A DNA stretch of 64,000 nt, from contig OZ023275.1 of assembly GCA_964007475.1 (NCBI GenBank), forward strand, positions 38,063,381-38,127,380, read 5' to 3'. The notes below the pieces were generated by a model, which saw only the letters and a program-made list of their open reading frames with translations, did not search any database and was not told the DNA's origin. The position numbers and the translations under genes are program-made. Of this stretch, positions 36,252 through 49,490 are shown in pieces; positions within the stretch are counted from its first letter, which is position 1; every line of letters begins with the position of its first letter. This DNA comes from Hybos culiciformis (taxonomy: Eukaryota; Arthropoda; Insecta; Diptera; Hybotidae).

Positions 36252-39200
36252 AAGTCACAATGATATACGTAAGAAATAAAATGAGGGAACTATAAAAAAT
36301 TTATTCCGTGCGTTCATGAATAAAAAAAAAATAATTTGATTTTTATTTTGTATAATTAATATCATTTGATTCAATAAAAATTAAACTAATATACTAGGTA
36401 CAATTATGTAAATTTTTATTAAATATTTTCAGTAATTTTTTTTTTTGTAATAATTTACGTAGTGTGATATTAATATTGATTCCTATTTATGTAAATAAAT
36501 TAATAAATTAAATATGGATATAATGTATAATATAAATAATTATTATCAAAATTAATCATATTTTACGTCAAAAGTTACATAAATTTATATTTGTAATAAC
36601 ATAAATGGCAGCATAAAATGCCCACTCAACCAAATTAGATACAAAAAAAATGATACATAGTTATACGCTCTAGCTTAATTAAAAAAGGCTTTCCGGACTA
36701 AGTTGTCTGTTGACAATACAACAACAAAATTAGACACCTTCTGTTTCCTAAACTATAATTATTAAAGAAACTTAATCCTTTTTTAATTTTTAATATAATT
36801 TAGAAGCAAAATAAATTCTAATATTAAGGGGAGAAAATTATGATTTGAAAAATTTAATATATATTTTATATATATATATATATACAAGTTGAATGTTTTT
36901 GAAATATTAAATGTATATTATACAGTATTTTCTTTTAAACGAATAATAAAGTTTAAAAATATGTTATCATTTTGGAATTGAATATTTAAAAAACTATATA
37001 ATTATATAGATAACTAAAAGTAACTATTAATATATATATATATTCTACTTAACTTACCTCAGTCATAATTATAAAAGTTTGTTCCAAAATGCAGACAAGC
37101 TTTTTTAATTAATATAAAATTGCTCTTAATTTAAAAAAAAAAATAAAACATTATTATTATTTTTCTTTCCTTTATTAATAAAATTCCACTGCAGTCATGC
37201 AAATCTTTATTTTATTCATTTTTATTTTTATGTTATTATTATATACATATATACATACATACATATTTATATATTTATATAAATTAATTTTAATACTAAC
37301 TCGTGCTTGTGCTGAAAAGCTTATATATATGTACAATATATATATGTATGTATATAATGTTAAGGTTTTTTATAACTTTTTTGTTATGGTTAATTTTCCG
37401 TGTAGTTTATAATAATTTTTTTTTATTCTTATTTTCCACAATATAAGATAAAAAAATCAATTCGAAGCGGCGACAGACAGATGACCACAATGCTTGTCAT
37501 TATTAGTACATACTTTTTAAATAAACTTTTAATTTTTTTTTTCTGCATTTTTTATAATAGTATTCAGAATTTTTATAATTATGTTGTTAAAAGTCATACT
37601 ACTGAACATTGTGATTACGTTTATTTTTCAATTTTATAGTCTTTTATAGCTGAACCTGTGGTAACAAAAAAATATTTTAGACTCAATTGAAGCTTAATTT
37701 TCAGTCCTTTTTTTCTTGGAAATATTTACTCATGAATATTTTTTGTATTTTAAGAATTTAATTAAAATAATAAATTCTAATGAATGATTTCATCTTATAA
37801 TCTCTATCAGAGAATCATATTTGACATTCAAATAAACTTTGAGGAAAAAATAAAAACACTCTTTCTTCTTCTTTTCAAATAACACTCTATTTTTTTTTTT
37901 TTTTTTGCCTTGAGCATGTATGTAAAATTATATTTTGGTTTACCTACAATAACAAAATATTATATTCAATGTTCCGGAACTGAATAATTGTTTGTTTTCA
38001 TTTGATACATAATAATTTTTATATAAAATTAAAATTTGCTTATACATATAAATATATATTTGATTTTCTGATTTTGCGGTTTTTTTTTTTCTATTTATAA
38101 AATCTAGAATAAATTTCATGGGTTTTGGTCATAAATTAACTTATACACACAGCATTGAATTAAAAAAGTATAGGTAGTTTTTATTTTTAATTGATATTCA
38201 AATAATTTTTCAATTTAAAAGTTATTAAGGAAAAATTATTATTGGAAAACGAAGTATTGGAAAACAAAAAATAAAAAAAAAGCCATCAATAAACTAATGC
38301 ATGTACTGTACAGCTAAATTTATGGTTTATGTTTATGACTTTGTGAAGTATCGAAAAGGAAAAACAAGAAGACAATTCCAGGCAGCAATATCGTGTTTTA
38401 AAATTTTTTTTATAAAGTTGTCACAACAATTTGTTATTCAGTATAAATCTTATTATATTTAATTTATGATAAAAGTTATATAATTTTATTTTCAAACCCT
38501 TTAATCAAAAATTTGATTGTCAAAAATAAATTAGAAATTTTGTAAAAATTTTTGATGAGATGATGAGTTGAGAAAAGTATTTAATTACTACAATTTTTAT
38601 TCAGTATTCAATTAGTTTAAGATTCTTGGCACTAATGAAATAAGAAGTTAATACAAAATATAATCCTAATTCTTGGAATTTTTCTTAAAGTACCCGACCT
38701 TTTAAATGTTAATACAGGTACTGATAATTTTTCAAAAGAAAAGTATATGAAAAGAACATCGAGAGATCATATAATTATAATGTATAACAAAAATATATGT
38801 AAATATATATGTAGACATGTATGTAATAAAAATGAAAAACAATGAATATAATTACTTTGAATTAATCTTTTTATGATATTCTTAGTGATCTCACTCTAAA
38901 ATGAGGATCAAAATTAAATTTATACTTTGCTCGCTAATTTCCTTGATTATTAAATATTTAAAAAAAAAATTTTAAATATCAAAATATTTACATATTTTGT
39001 TTAATATTTATTATTTGTTGTAAAATATTTAAAATTTCGAATCAATTTGCATGAATGAGAAGACTAATGAACTTGTTTAACATTTTTTAGGAAGTCAATA
39101 AAATTATGTAGGTATCTATATATATAATAAAAAATATAATATTTGGTTCTATAGGACATTTTTCCGTTGAAAAAAATTTCTAAAGAATAGTTCATACAAA

Positions 39201-40092
39201 CAGTGTTGAAAAATAATAATAAAAACTGTCAAATCTTTTAAATACTTGCAAATAAAATAAGACTCATTCTCCTCCAAGACTTCAGACGTAAGTCGGGGGC
39301 TAATGTAAGATTAGAAAAATTTTATTTTGTAAATGACTTTAAAACAAAAAATTTATTTATCCTACAAATTTCGGTAGCTAGGTATATCCAAAAAATTGTT
39401 ATTCAGATTAATCATTTGGTAATTATTAATTTCTCGTAAAAGATGAAATATATAATCTTGGTGGTTTGATTTGACATTATTGAATTATTGAAATGATTTT
39501 ATAAGTGTTTTTTAAGGACTCCACTCACAGAATACTAATTATTTTTTTTTATTTGAAACGTGTTTCAAAATGCGTGAGTATATTACAAATTCAATGACTT
39601 AATATGCTGCCGATTAAGTGTGTTTGAAATGATTAATATTATTTTAATTGTTATGTAGATACTATGTGTATTTCTAAGTAATTTTTTTATTTTATTTTCA
39701 ATTTTCCGACATGAAGGCAAGAAAATCAAAAATTTTCTGTTATTATATTATGAACTTTCGAGTATTTTTTTAAGTATATATAAATTACACACGTTGATGT
39801 GGATGACGATGAATGTTGACTTTTTTAATTATTATGATGATGGTTAAATTTATGATGTTATTGATGATGTTAATATTTATAATGAACTATATGATTTTTT
39901 GTTGTGGTTATTATTATTAATTATTATATGCACAAAATTGATTTTTGTAGAATCTGAAATTAAACAAAAAATAATTAGTTTAAAGTTTAATATTTTTGTT
40001 TTATTATTTGTAGTTTTATTATTTTTAAATATTAAAGAGTGTAGACATAGTTAATGTAAGGGTTTTGTTAAGCATAAGAAAAGTAACAAAGT

Positions 40093-40186
40093 TTATGGGT
40101 GCAATGCTGCAATAAAGTAAGCTTTAGGCAGTGGTTGATATTCAGGCGGTACAGTACAGCACGGCCGAATTACTTGTTCAAATTTT
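40093..40186 (-). CDS. terminal exon candidate of a third minus-strand gene
   Basis: A TTTTAATTTTAG acceptor leads into one leading base and 30 codons (KFEQVIRPCCTVPPEYQPLP, KAYFIAALHP) ending at TAA 40093-40095. The stretch is distinctly less AT-rich than its surroundings, and third positions favour A/T (about 22 of 30) as expected for coding here. The opposite strand is also open over part of it but with a less coding-like pattern. No family is recognised, and no upstream exon could be attached with confidence. Confidence 0.35.
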
Positions 40187-40770
40187 CTAAAATTAAAATT
40201 TAATATTTAATATTAATCTATTTTTCTTCAAATGATTATGTGTGTACATTTTACAGCGTATCTAAATATAATTCTTCTAGTAGTATAGGTACTTCTTTAT
40301 TCAATTTAAAATTAATAATCTAAGTTTTAAGAAATTATTATGACAATTTGTTTATATTATGTGTACACCATAAAATTGTTTTAATATTTTTGCAATTTAT
40401 ATTTTTAACATTATATTCATTTTATTTATAGGTTGAAAAACTTTCAAGCACATTTTTTTTAATATTTTTGTTTACAATACTTTATTGTATTTTTTGTGAA
40501 CCTGAACTAGATTTCTTGATAAATTTGTTTACAAAAAATTTAAGGTCATAATTGCTTATTTTAGAATTTCAACTTTTTTTTTTTTAAACTTTCCTGTTTA
40601 TTTTTATTTTGTTTATTATTTTTCATAAATTTTCACTTGCGCAAGTTTTATTATTATTATTAAAAATAAATTTCTATTCTATATAAATTCACTTGTTGTA
40701 AATTTTATTTATATTTTTCCATAATGAGCTATGAGTACGAATGAAAATCCAAAAATATAGAATAGTACCT

Positions 40771-41608
40771 CATAAATTAAGTGATAGAAACTGATACCTA
40801 AGTCACAGGCTAAATATAGTATAAAAATTACATATACCATATGCATACTTTATACCAGGCCTGCCCATCCTTTTTGTACTAAAGTTCGACTTTTTTTAAT
40901 CCAACTATATCGAGATCTACCCATATACAAAAAAATTTGATCTGTATAACTTGAGTTTATTTCATTTCAATTTAAAATACGAAAAAATTGACACAAAACA
41001 AGTCAAAACAAATGTAAATTATCAATTAAAAAATTTATCAATTAAAAAATATAACTTTATTTAAAATTAAATAAAAAATATAACTTCATTCATCGTGATA
41101 ATGGTAGATTCTAGTTTTCTCTGCAACGCTCACGATTAGGGCTGGGAAAAGTTAAAAAAAACTTGGTACAGAAACAATAAAACAAGTAATTCAAAATTTA
41201 AATAATACAATTACCAAAATAAAATAAGTAGTTGGTCACGTGAATTCTAAATCGAAAATAAAATATTCAAACAAATTTGACTCAAATTCAAATAAATCGC
41301 TAGAATTCAGTAATTTTGAAGTTTTCTCATACTTAAAATAGGCAAGTAAAATAAAATTTAAAATATACCTAAGAGTCTGTTCACTTATTAGCAATTATTT
41401 AAAAAATTTTGGGTACACAAAATTTTTTTTTTTTTTACCATTTTTAGTCTGTAGTATAAGATCGACCCAAATTCGTGTCGAGATCGACTGGTAGATCGCG
41501 ATCGCCTGGTTGGGCAGTCCTGCTTTATACACTACATAAATTAAGTAATAGAAACTGATACCTTGGTCACAGTCAGAGGCTAAATATAGTATAAAAATTA
41601 CATATACA
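40771..41608. repeat. direct repeat of about 68-74 bp flanking hAT element 3
   Basis: 40771-40838 and 41535-41608 share CATAAATTAAGTGATAGAAA (A for G in the second copy) and GGCTAAATATAGTATAAAAA with small differences, including a 6-bp insertion. The hAT element lies between them. Confidence 0.85.
40856..41522. mobile_element. hAT element 3, 667 bp, perfect 8-bp TSD CTTTATAC
   Basis: The left end is CAGGCCTGCCCATCC; the complement of the right end is CAGGACTGCCCAACC, the CAGG-TGCCCAACC type of hAT terminus. CTTTATAC flanks both sides (40848-40855, 41523-41530). GATCGACC-like subterminal repeats occur near the right end. No transposase reading survives. An internal TAGGGCTGGG at 41137 resembles another hAT terminus and may mark a nested, truncated insertion. 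Confidence 0.93.
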
Positions 41609-42355
41609 CTATAAATTAAATTTCAGCAACTAGTCTGAATCATTGGAACGAATCGGGTCTAACCATTTCTTTAAGTTTCCTCTAATTTAGATCTATCTTC
41701 CCAACATACTAATTTTCATCGAAAATAATATTTAAGTATTTGTTCTATTATATTCCAATTTCTTAGGTTAAAAAGTAGAAGAACATTAATCATTATGGGA
41801 AACTTACCCTCCATTTAAAGTATCTTTTATTCTTGCAACTGACTCTTACGATATAATTTATATTTTTTCAAGAATCTATTTGAAAAGTATATAATTTTTT
41901 AAAGAAAAAAACTTTCTTTTAAATTTAAAATATCTTTCAGCTTGAATTTTATTTACTAAGTGTTTGTGGTATGATAATTCAATTTATTAAATAAAATTTT
42001 GAACAACGTAAATCTTGTTAAATTTATTTTTTATGAAAAAAATAAAAAAAAAAATACTAAAAGCGAAAGTTATTAATTTTATTTTCTTATAAAATTCAAG
42101 ATCGAATTGAATCAACGTAAAAAACTTAAAATCTTTTTTATTTTCCTTTAGTTTAATATTATTATGTTCTTATATCACAAGTACACAGTTGGCAGAAAAC
42201 TTTTAGTTTGATGTAAGGCAATGAAAAATAAATCGATTTCCATCATTCGGGAAATTTTTTTAAAATTCAAAAAATTTATATCTAAAATGACATAAGATCT
42301 AAAATGACAAAAAAAAAGTAAAATTTTAATTATTTTTATACAGTTTTTTCATCAG

Positions 42356-42451
42356 CAAGCTTCGGCCATAGAAATTGTGACTATTTCGAAATTCTTATAT
42401 GGGAGGAATAATTACCGGCGTAATTCTGACTGCACACCAAAAAGAATATAA
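42356..42451 (+). pseudogene. weak plus-strand coding-like stretch
   Basis: After a TTTTTTCATCAG acceptor-like site the frame reads QASAIEIVTISKFLYGRNNY, RRNSDCTPKRI and stops at 42451. The patch is less AT-rich than its flanks. No family is recognised and no neighbouring exon found, so it may be a relic exon or a transposon scrap. Confidence 0.2.
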
Positions 42452-43596
42452 GTTTTAAGTTAAGTTTTAATTAAATTTTTGAACAGTCTGAAAATTAAAC
42501 ATAAAACAAAAATCTTTTTTAACTAAGACTAATTTTCTATGTCGTGATTATGAATCGTGAAAATGAATGAATGAAGGAAAATTGGTAGATTAACATGAGA
42601 ATAGAACATAACAAAAAAAAAAGACGAAAAACATCATGAAACAAAGTTTTCATTGTAATTATTAAAAATTATACCCAGGAGAAGAATAAATTTTTGAAAA
42701 ATAAATTATTTTGAATGACCCTCTTTACAATTCTACAGATTTCGTATTTTTAATTAAGATTTTTTATTTTCTTTTTTTGTATAAAAAAAATATATGTATA
42801 TAAAAAATATATGCATATATGATTTTTATAAATAAAAAACTCGTTTATTGACCTGGCTGACTGATATCACGAGTTTAACGCTTAAAAAAAAAAAATTAAT
42901 TTACGTACCTACTTATTTTTTTTTTTTTTATGAATAATGATAATAACATTTTTCTTATTTAACATTAACATTAAAATAATCTCAAGGATTTTTTGTTAAA
43001 AAAATACTAAAAAAAAAAAAAAATTAATAAATTTTCTACCTAAATATAAAAATCATTTAAGTTTCTTATTTCATTTAAATATGTTGTTTTACGTTTTTAA
43101 TGGGAAGAAACTGAAATTATGAGAACTTGAATTAATTTTACCTGGAAAACAAACGCGGGAAATTTTTTTTTTTGCAAACATTGCTTATAAAAACTTTCTT
43201 TTATTAAAAAAAATAAAAAATTAAATAACTTTTATAATTCTAATACTAAGAAAAAAGGTTTTTTTTTATTCTGTTGGGCGCTTAACATTGAATAATATTA
43301 ATTTTTGGAGGAAAATTAAAGGTTGACTTCAAAAGAACTTTTATTTTAAAGTATATTTATCTGCAATTACTTATTTACAAACATTTCACGGATCAAAGAC
43401 AAAAATGTCAATTTTTAATTTTATTAAATTTATTTAAATTTTTTTTTTGGATTTGATACGTTTTCCTATCGTAAATCGTTTCAAAAATTTCTTAATTTTT
43501 AATATATTTTAATGCGTTGGGATCGTTATGTTGTATTTAGTGCTATAGAATTTAGATCACTAAATGGAGTATTATATGCGTCAATACACATGCAAT

Positions 43597-43700
43597 CATT
43601 TAGATGCATCAGCGTATATAATGAAAAAATTTAGATGCATCAGCGTATATAATGAAAAAATTTAGATGCATCAGCGTAAATAATGAAATCATTTAGATGT
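43597..43700. repeat. 31-bp tandem repeat, about 3.3 copies
   Basis: The motif TTTAGATGCATCAGCGTATA recurs with starts 31 bp apart (TAGATGCA at 43601, 43632, 43663 and a decayed copy at 43694). Confidence 0.95.
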
Positions 43701-43879
43701 TTCGTATTGAATATTACGTAATACCTAAACAAACATAATATCTCTCACAATATTTACAGCCAAATACAAAAAAAAAATGAGAAAAAATGAGAAGAAAAAA
43801 TATTCTCTCTTTGCAACTACCTCTCCCCTACGCATTAAAACAGTATATTGGATATGTAAACAAAATTTGTTATACAACT

Positions 43880-43972
43880 CGTTCTGTATTTACACAAAAA
43901 TACATTGACACTTGTCAATTTATATATATAAGTATTGACTCGTGTCAATGTATTTTTGTGTATACAGAACTC
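43880..43972. repeat. 90-bp foldback / short MITE-like hairpin
   Basis: Left arm TTCTGTATTTACACAAAAAT continuing ACATTGACAC; the right arm is its reverse complement with one or two changes, separated by an AT-rich loop. The ORF at 43787-44008 simply runs through it. Confidence 0.85.
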
Positions 43973-45928
43973 TTAATTAATAACAAATTTAGTTTACATA
44001 TACAATAATCTACTATTAAGGATTAAAATGTTCTAAGCTTGAAGTTTTGTTGAACGTACAAAAACAAATCGTATCATAGGACTTACGATTATGATCATTT
44101 TCATTCTAAAGTTTGTCTTTTTTTTTTGGGTCAATAGTTTGACGAACCATCCCATTTATCGAAATTGTAAGAATTGTAAATTTTATTTTTTTTTGTTAAA
44201 TTATTATAAATTCAAATTTCTTAATAAAAAATATGATTTAAGGGACAAAAACTTTTCGCAAAATAAATAATATTTTATTTTATTTTACTATATAGCATTT
44301 ATTATTTATTTATTCGCCTTTAAGAATTTTTTTCATTTAATTTTTGAAAATTGAAAGAAGTTGTAAAAAAAATTAATTTGATAATTGAGCTAGGGGTATA
44401 TCAATAGACGGTATTAAATGTTATAAATGCTTATGTAGGGAATTTTTAATTTTGATATTAATTAATATTACTATATATTGAAATGTTGAAATTTTTAATG
44501 ACATAAATCATTAACTGAAATATTATTTGAGAACAATTTTTTGTTAGAATCAAGTTACCGCGTATTCCATAGACTATTTTTTTATATAGAATATTTTTTT
44601 TATGTATATGTTTAGTCAAATTACTGAGCCTGATATTCAGAAGATACTGAAGTTTTAAAAAAAAATTACAAGGAATTCAAGAGAACTTTGGATCACTGTC
44701 TCAAGTTGGCGCTGTTCGACTGTTCGAGGCAGATAAATTTAACTTATATTCAGTTATTTTAGTTAACTTCTTATTTCAAGGATATTGGAGTATAAGGATA
44801 GATTAGTACAGTTTATAGAGTTAAACAGGCAATATCGATAAAAAAAAATATTTTATTCGATAATTTAATTATGAACATGATCACGGCTAATTATACTATC
44901 CACTAATAATCTATAATGCATTTAGGTATTTTCCGAATAAATGAAATGAAATAAGAAAACTTTCATAAAACTGGAAGAAAAATAATATTACAATTTTCAA
45001 ATGTCTTTAAATTAAGCAATAAAATATAGTACTGCTGTTTTATTTTTATTCTCCATCAAAGTTATTTGTATTTTTATTTATTTTTGACATTTTAATTTTA
45101 AAACATTAATCAATGAATTTATTTTAATGATGATTATAACATCTTTTCAATATGTTTAAGATACCTTTTATGAAAATTGTTCTCATTACATTTTAATTCA
45201 TAACAATTATCTTTTATGTTATTTAATAAATTTTTATTTTGTAATTTTATTTTTCTTAACATACCTACCTGTAATACAACATTAATTTACAAAATAAAAC
45301 ACATTAATACAATTATTATCTATTATTCTTATGAAAAAAAAAAATTCCATAATAAATGGTAGTGTTTTTTTTCTACTTGAAAAAAAAAAAAATAGTTGCA
45401 CTAATAAAATAAATAAAATAATTAAATTTTTTTTTTATAATTTTCCTTATGTAGCTAATTTAATTTAACATGCTTCTTATTTAATGACTATAATTTTTTT
45501 TTTAAATATATGTAGCTAATAAAATAATAGAAGAATTTACTTTATGGGAGTTTATCACATCATACCACATCATATATCCATAGGAACATAGTATGACTTT
45601 TATACTATTAAATAGATATGCATATCTTTTTTCATAGAACATTAAATACCAATAAGGTTTTGCCAAGTCAGTCAGTAGAAGTAATCTATTTTTAAAAATC
45701 TATAAAACTTTTGAAATAAAATAAAAATTAACTGCAATATAGTTAGATAACTTATTTGAATGAATAATTATTTGAATTTATGACATTCATAATTTCGCAT
45801 CCTCATTTCTAGTTGTTTCTTATTAAGGTCCATTTTATACATATAGTGGTGGTGGAGTGGTTTAGATTCATTTGTATGCTTATGATTCCGAAATAAAATT
45901 TTTAAATTAAAAATTTAAACATATTGTG

Positions 45929-46571
45929 TAGGGCATGCATTACCGGTTTACGGTTTACCGGTTAATCGGTAAATTGTGTCTTAAGAGCATTACCAAATTA
46001 CCGGTTAATACACTTTTTTTTACCGGTAAAACTTGCAAATAAAATTACATTAGATGATTCGATTCTATAATGTTTTCATTTTTCGATTCTATAATGTTTT
46101 CATTTGCGAATGAAAAGAAATGGATTTTTATCAGGAATTAACATCTGTTTACAATCAACTAAAAACTATTCGGCCGACGAGTTTGGAAGCAGAAAGAGCT
46201 TATTCGGTGACAGCCAAATCTGTATACTTAATTTCGTTCAAGTCTAGATAATTCCACATTGGACAATATGTGTTTTTGCGAACTTTTTTTAATCGCAAGA
46301 GAAGAGTGAAGAATCTGCATAACTTTTATTTTTATATTTTTTTAAATACATTTATTTATGTAATAACTATTGAAATTGAATATAAATGAATTAAATTCTT
46401 GATTTGAAATAATTAACCTTTTTATTTAGTAGTACGTAAATAAAAAAATGTCTTCAAAAGGATTAAAAATATAGTATTTGAAAATTCGGTAATTTACCGG
46501 TTAATCGGTTCCATGAAAACTTTTTATCGAATTACCGGTAATTTCAAAAGTCGGTAAATTTTCATGCCCTA
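45929..46571. mobile_element. hAT element 4, 643 bp, perfect 8-bp TSD ATATTGTG
   Basis: Both ends start TAGGGCATG when read inward, with ATATTGTG on each side (45921-45928, 46572-46579). Subterminal ACCGGTTAA/TTACCGG repeats crowd both ends. The plus-strand interior (about 46110-46310) still reads YQELTSVYNQLKTIRPTSLE then AERAYSV, a gap, and VFLRTFF. This is the hAT dimerisation motif (RPTS-x-x-AER-x-FS ... FLR-x-FF). It is a decayed, non-autonomous copy. A 24-bp direct repeat (TTCGATTCTATAATGTTTTC core) sits at about 46056-46104. Confidence 0.95.
46110..46310 (+). pseudogene. hAT transposase dimerisation remnant in element 4
   Basis: About 60 codons with one in-frame stop and drift. The conserved IRPTSLEAERAYSV core and the terminal FLRTFF identify the C-terminal hAT region. 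The catalytic domain and N-terminal zinc finger are missing. Confidence 0.75.
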
Positions 46572-49011
46572 ATATTGTGTAACTAGAAATTATTTCTTTT
46601 ATTTAATTCTTCACCACATCACGGAAATCTATGGTAATAATTAAAAATTACTTCACGCTAAAATGAAGATAATATTGATTTTGTGATAACGGTGGCCTTT
46701 TAAATAATTGTAATTATTAATTAATACTATTTTACATAATTATAATTTTATAATTTAATAGATGTTTTTTTTTTGGCTTTTAATAAAATTATTACATAAT
46801 TTTAATGGAATTTCTAAAAAAATGAATAATTATATAAATTAATTCAAATGAATTCATATGCATTTTTTACATGCATTTGCACATAAATTATATAATAATA
46901 ATAATAAAATAACAAATAATGTAAAATTAAACAAAAATATTAATTTTCATATGTTACATACTAACTTTTCTTTACTTTTTATATTATATAATATCATTAA
47001 AACGAATTTATAAAGAAAACTCTCAAATTCTCGTATTATTTTATATTTCTTATGAAATAATAATTTAATATCGCCTTTTGTGTATTTTTTTCATTATAAT
47101 AATTGTAAGACTGAAGAATTTAGATAGACTGACAATAGTTATTATAATCATAAAATGACATCTAGACATCTTTCATGATGTCACTTCTTTTTTATTATTA
47201 TTTTGTTGAAATTTTTCTAGAAGCAAAACCAGACATATATACGTGTATTATTATGTACATTTTTTTTTTGTTTTATAATATTATGATGACTATTTATAGA
47301 AATAAATAATAGGCAAAAAAAATATAATAATATTATGTGAAAAAGTATTTATTTAATATATCTTGTTTAAAATTATACTTAAATGAGCTATTTGTCTTTC
47401 ATTTTCAAATTGCAGCAAAATATCATGTGTATATTTGAAACTTGAAAAGTTGAAAAATTAATTAAAACTGAAAAGCTGCATTTCGTTTGATGTAATAAAA
47501 ATGAATAACCTAATAAGTACAAAGAAAGAAAAAAACTACTTTTTTTAAAAGTACAAAATAATATTCTTTGGGCTAAAGGAATAAATGATGAAATATAAAC
47601 GCATTATAATTGGTTTTAAAAGCGCAATCCTTATTAGATAGTTGATAAATTAAATGTATTAAGGATGAGCAAATAATTGATTTGATTTCATTAAATGTTC
47701 TCTAAAAGTTTTCTAAAAGTTCCTCAATTGAAATTTTCAAATCGGAATATTAATTTGTAGTTTTTTAAAGTTCAATCAAACAAACTAAAAAAATATATAA
47801 GCAAGCAAACTTTTTAACTATATAATAAAAATATGTCTGATGGGGAAAAAATAAAAACTTTAAATGAAAAGAAAAATTTTTTTGTCATCCATCCATCATT
47901 TTTAATTCAAATATATGGATTTTTCAAGTATACCTATAGATACATATATTTCCATTTCATTTTTTTAACATTATATACAAACTGTATATACATAAATAGC
48001 TGCAGGCAATAAAACTTAAAATTTTTGAAATGAATAATTTCAATTTAATTTTTTTTCCAATTCTCAGAATCAACCCCAGCTGAACAAATGAATAGTTTGT
48101 AGAGAAAATTTAGGGCATTCATTGTGATATTGTACGTAATTTGGATATTAAAAAATTAATTGCTCATCATATATATAAATAATGTGGGTACAAGTTCATT
48201 ATTTATTGATTCCATAAGATAATCAATTAATTTTTATACATTAAAATCTGTTTAAATAGGCCATATATCCTTTATTGCAAAAATATAATAGCACTAAATA
48301 ATAGCAATAAAATATTTAATTGATTAACCAATAAATTAATTTAACTAATGTAAAGCTATATTCAAGATCTCATAAACTTTCACATCAATTAATTTGAAAG
48401 CATTTGAATTTGTAAATTTTTATATGTACTTACTGATTAAGTGATTAGTTTCAAGCAATTTAGAAAATGGTTCAAATTATTTGTGTATACTGTTAAAAAA
48501 TTTATAGTTTGAGATTATATTCCGTACGAGGGTACAATTAAAAATTATTAGTTAAATTTTAGAATTGTATCGGCTTTAAATTTTTCGATATTTTGGATCA
48601 ACATTTTTAAATTATTTTTGACTTTTAATGTTATGTTGGCACCTTTTTAATGCCGAGTGAAGCAGAAATTCTAGTAATTCTGGTAATGCTATTTATGGGT
48701 TTTTATAAAAGTGTGAAATTAAACATAAATTCTTTTTTGAGATTGGAAATTTATTTGAATTCATGATTTTTCAATCAATCTGCGTTACAATAAAAAAAAA
48801 CCTTAAAATTTTAATTCACATATGGAAAACAATTTAATGTAATAAAAGGTTGATTTCGGTTGTCACAAAATCCTTTTGTCATACGTGTTTGGTAATTTAA
48901 TATAAAATTTATGAAATTTTTTTATTTTTTATTTTATTATGATTTAATTTTAGACAAGTCAACGTAATATAATTGCATTAAAGTATAACTATATGTATGG
49001 ATATGTTTATG

Positions 49012-49058
49012 AAAAAAGCTATTTAAATAAAAAGCTAAGAAAAAAGCTATTTAAATAA
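49012..49058. repeat. short direct repeat
   Basis: AAAAAAGCTATTTAAATAAA occurs twice, 28 bp apart. Confidence 0.7.
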
Positions 49059-49360
49059 AATTTAAAAACTCATTTAGGGTTTTTCCATAAAATTTTCTTT
49101 AAAATTTTCCATAATGTCTTCTTTAAAGTAATCATTAGCATTATCCAATTATACATATAAATGTGTATATTAAAGAAAGTTTCTTCTATATTTAATTAAA
49201 GTTAAAACTTTTTCAACACCGCAGTATATTTTTTGCATTATTTTGTAGGGTACATAATGTCTATAGTTAACGAATATATGGCTAAAAATTTAAAGTCAAA
49301 ATACTTAAATTTTGTTTAAGTTCAGTTTAATTAAGTTGAAAATTTACAATAATGCCAATA

Positions 49361-49490
49361 GATAGTCACTGGCGATAATAAATTTTTAAATTTAACCATG
49401 TCTAGAGCTAATATAAAAGCGTTTGTTTCTGAAGAAGTTCGTCCTCATAATAAGGATCTTAAAAACTTTTTCGAATTATACAGAGAATGA
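49361..49490 (+). CDS. weak small ORF or exon, unrecognised
   Basis: Open for 42 codons to a TGA, with an ATG at 49398 giving MSRANIKAFVSEEVRPHNKD and LKNFFELYRE. The amino-acid mix is protein-like, but it is short and has no recognised family, partner exon or regulatory context. A chance ORF or transposon relic is quite possible. Confidence 0.25.

Larger units (their letters stand above)
31311..40092. other. 8.8-kb interval without a supported gene
   Basis: It contains the TTA-flanked element (31887-32542), a GC-enriched island (33310-33590), a consensus cAMP response element (36244-36251) and TA/ACAT microsatellites around 36870-37340. I see nothing else that looks coding. Confidence 0.5.

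Noticed and set aside
37440..37500. Less AT-rich patch with a 23-codon minus-strand ORF
   Set aside because: No splice sites or promoter pattern; length is within chance.
43601..43700. CRISPR-like array
   Set aside because: Units are directly adjacent with no unique spacers; this is a eukaryotic minisatellite.
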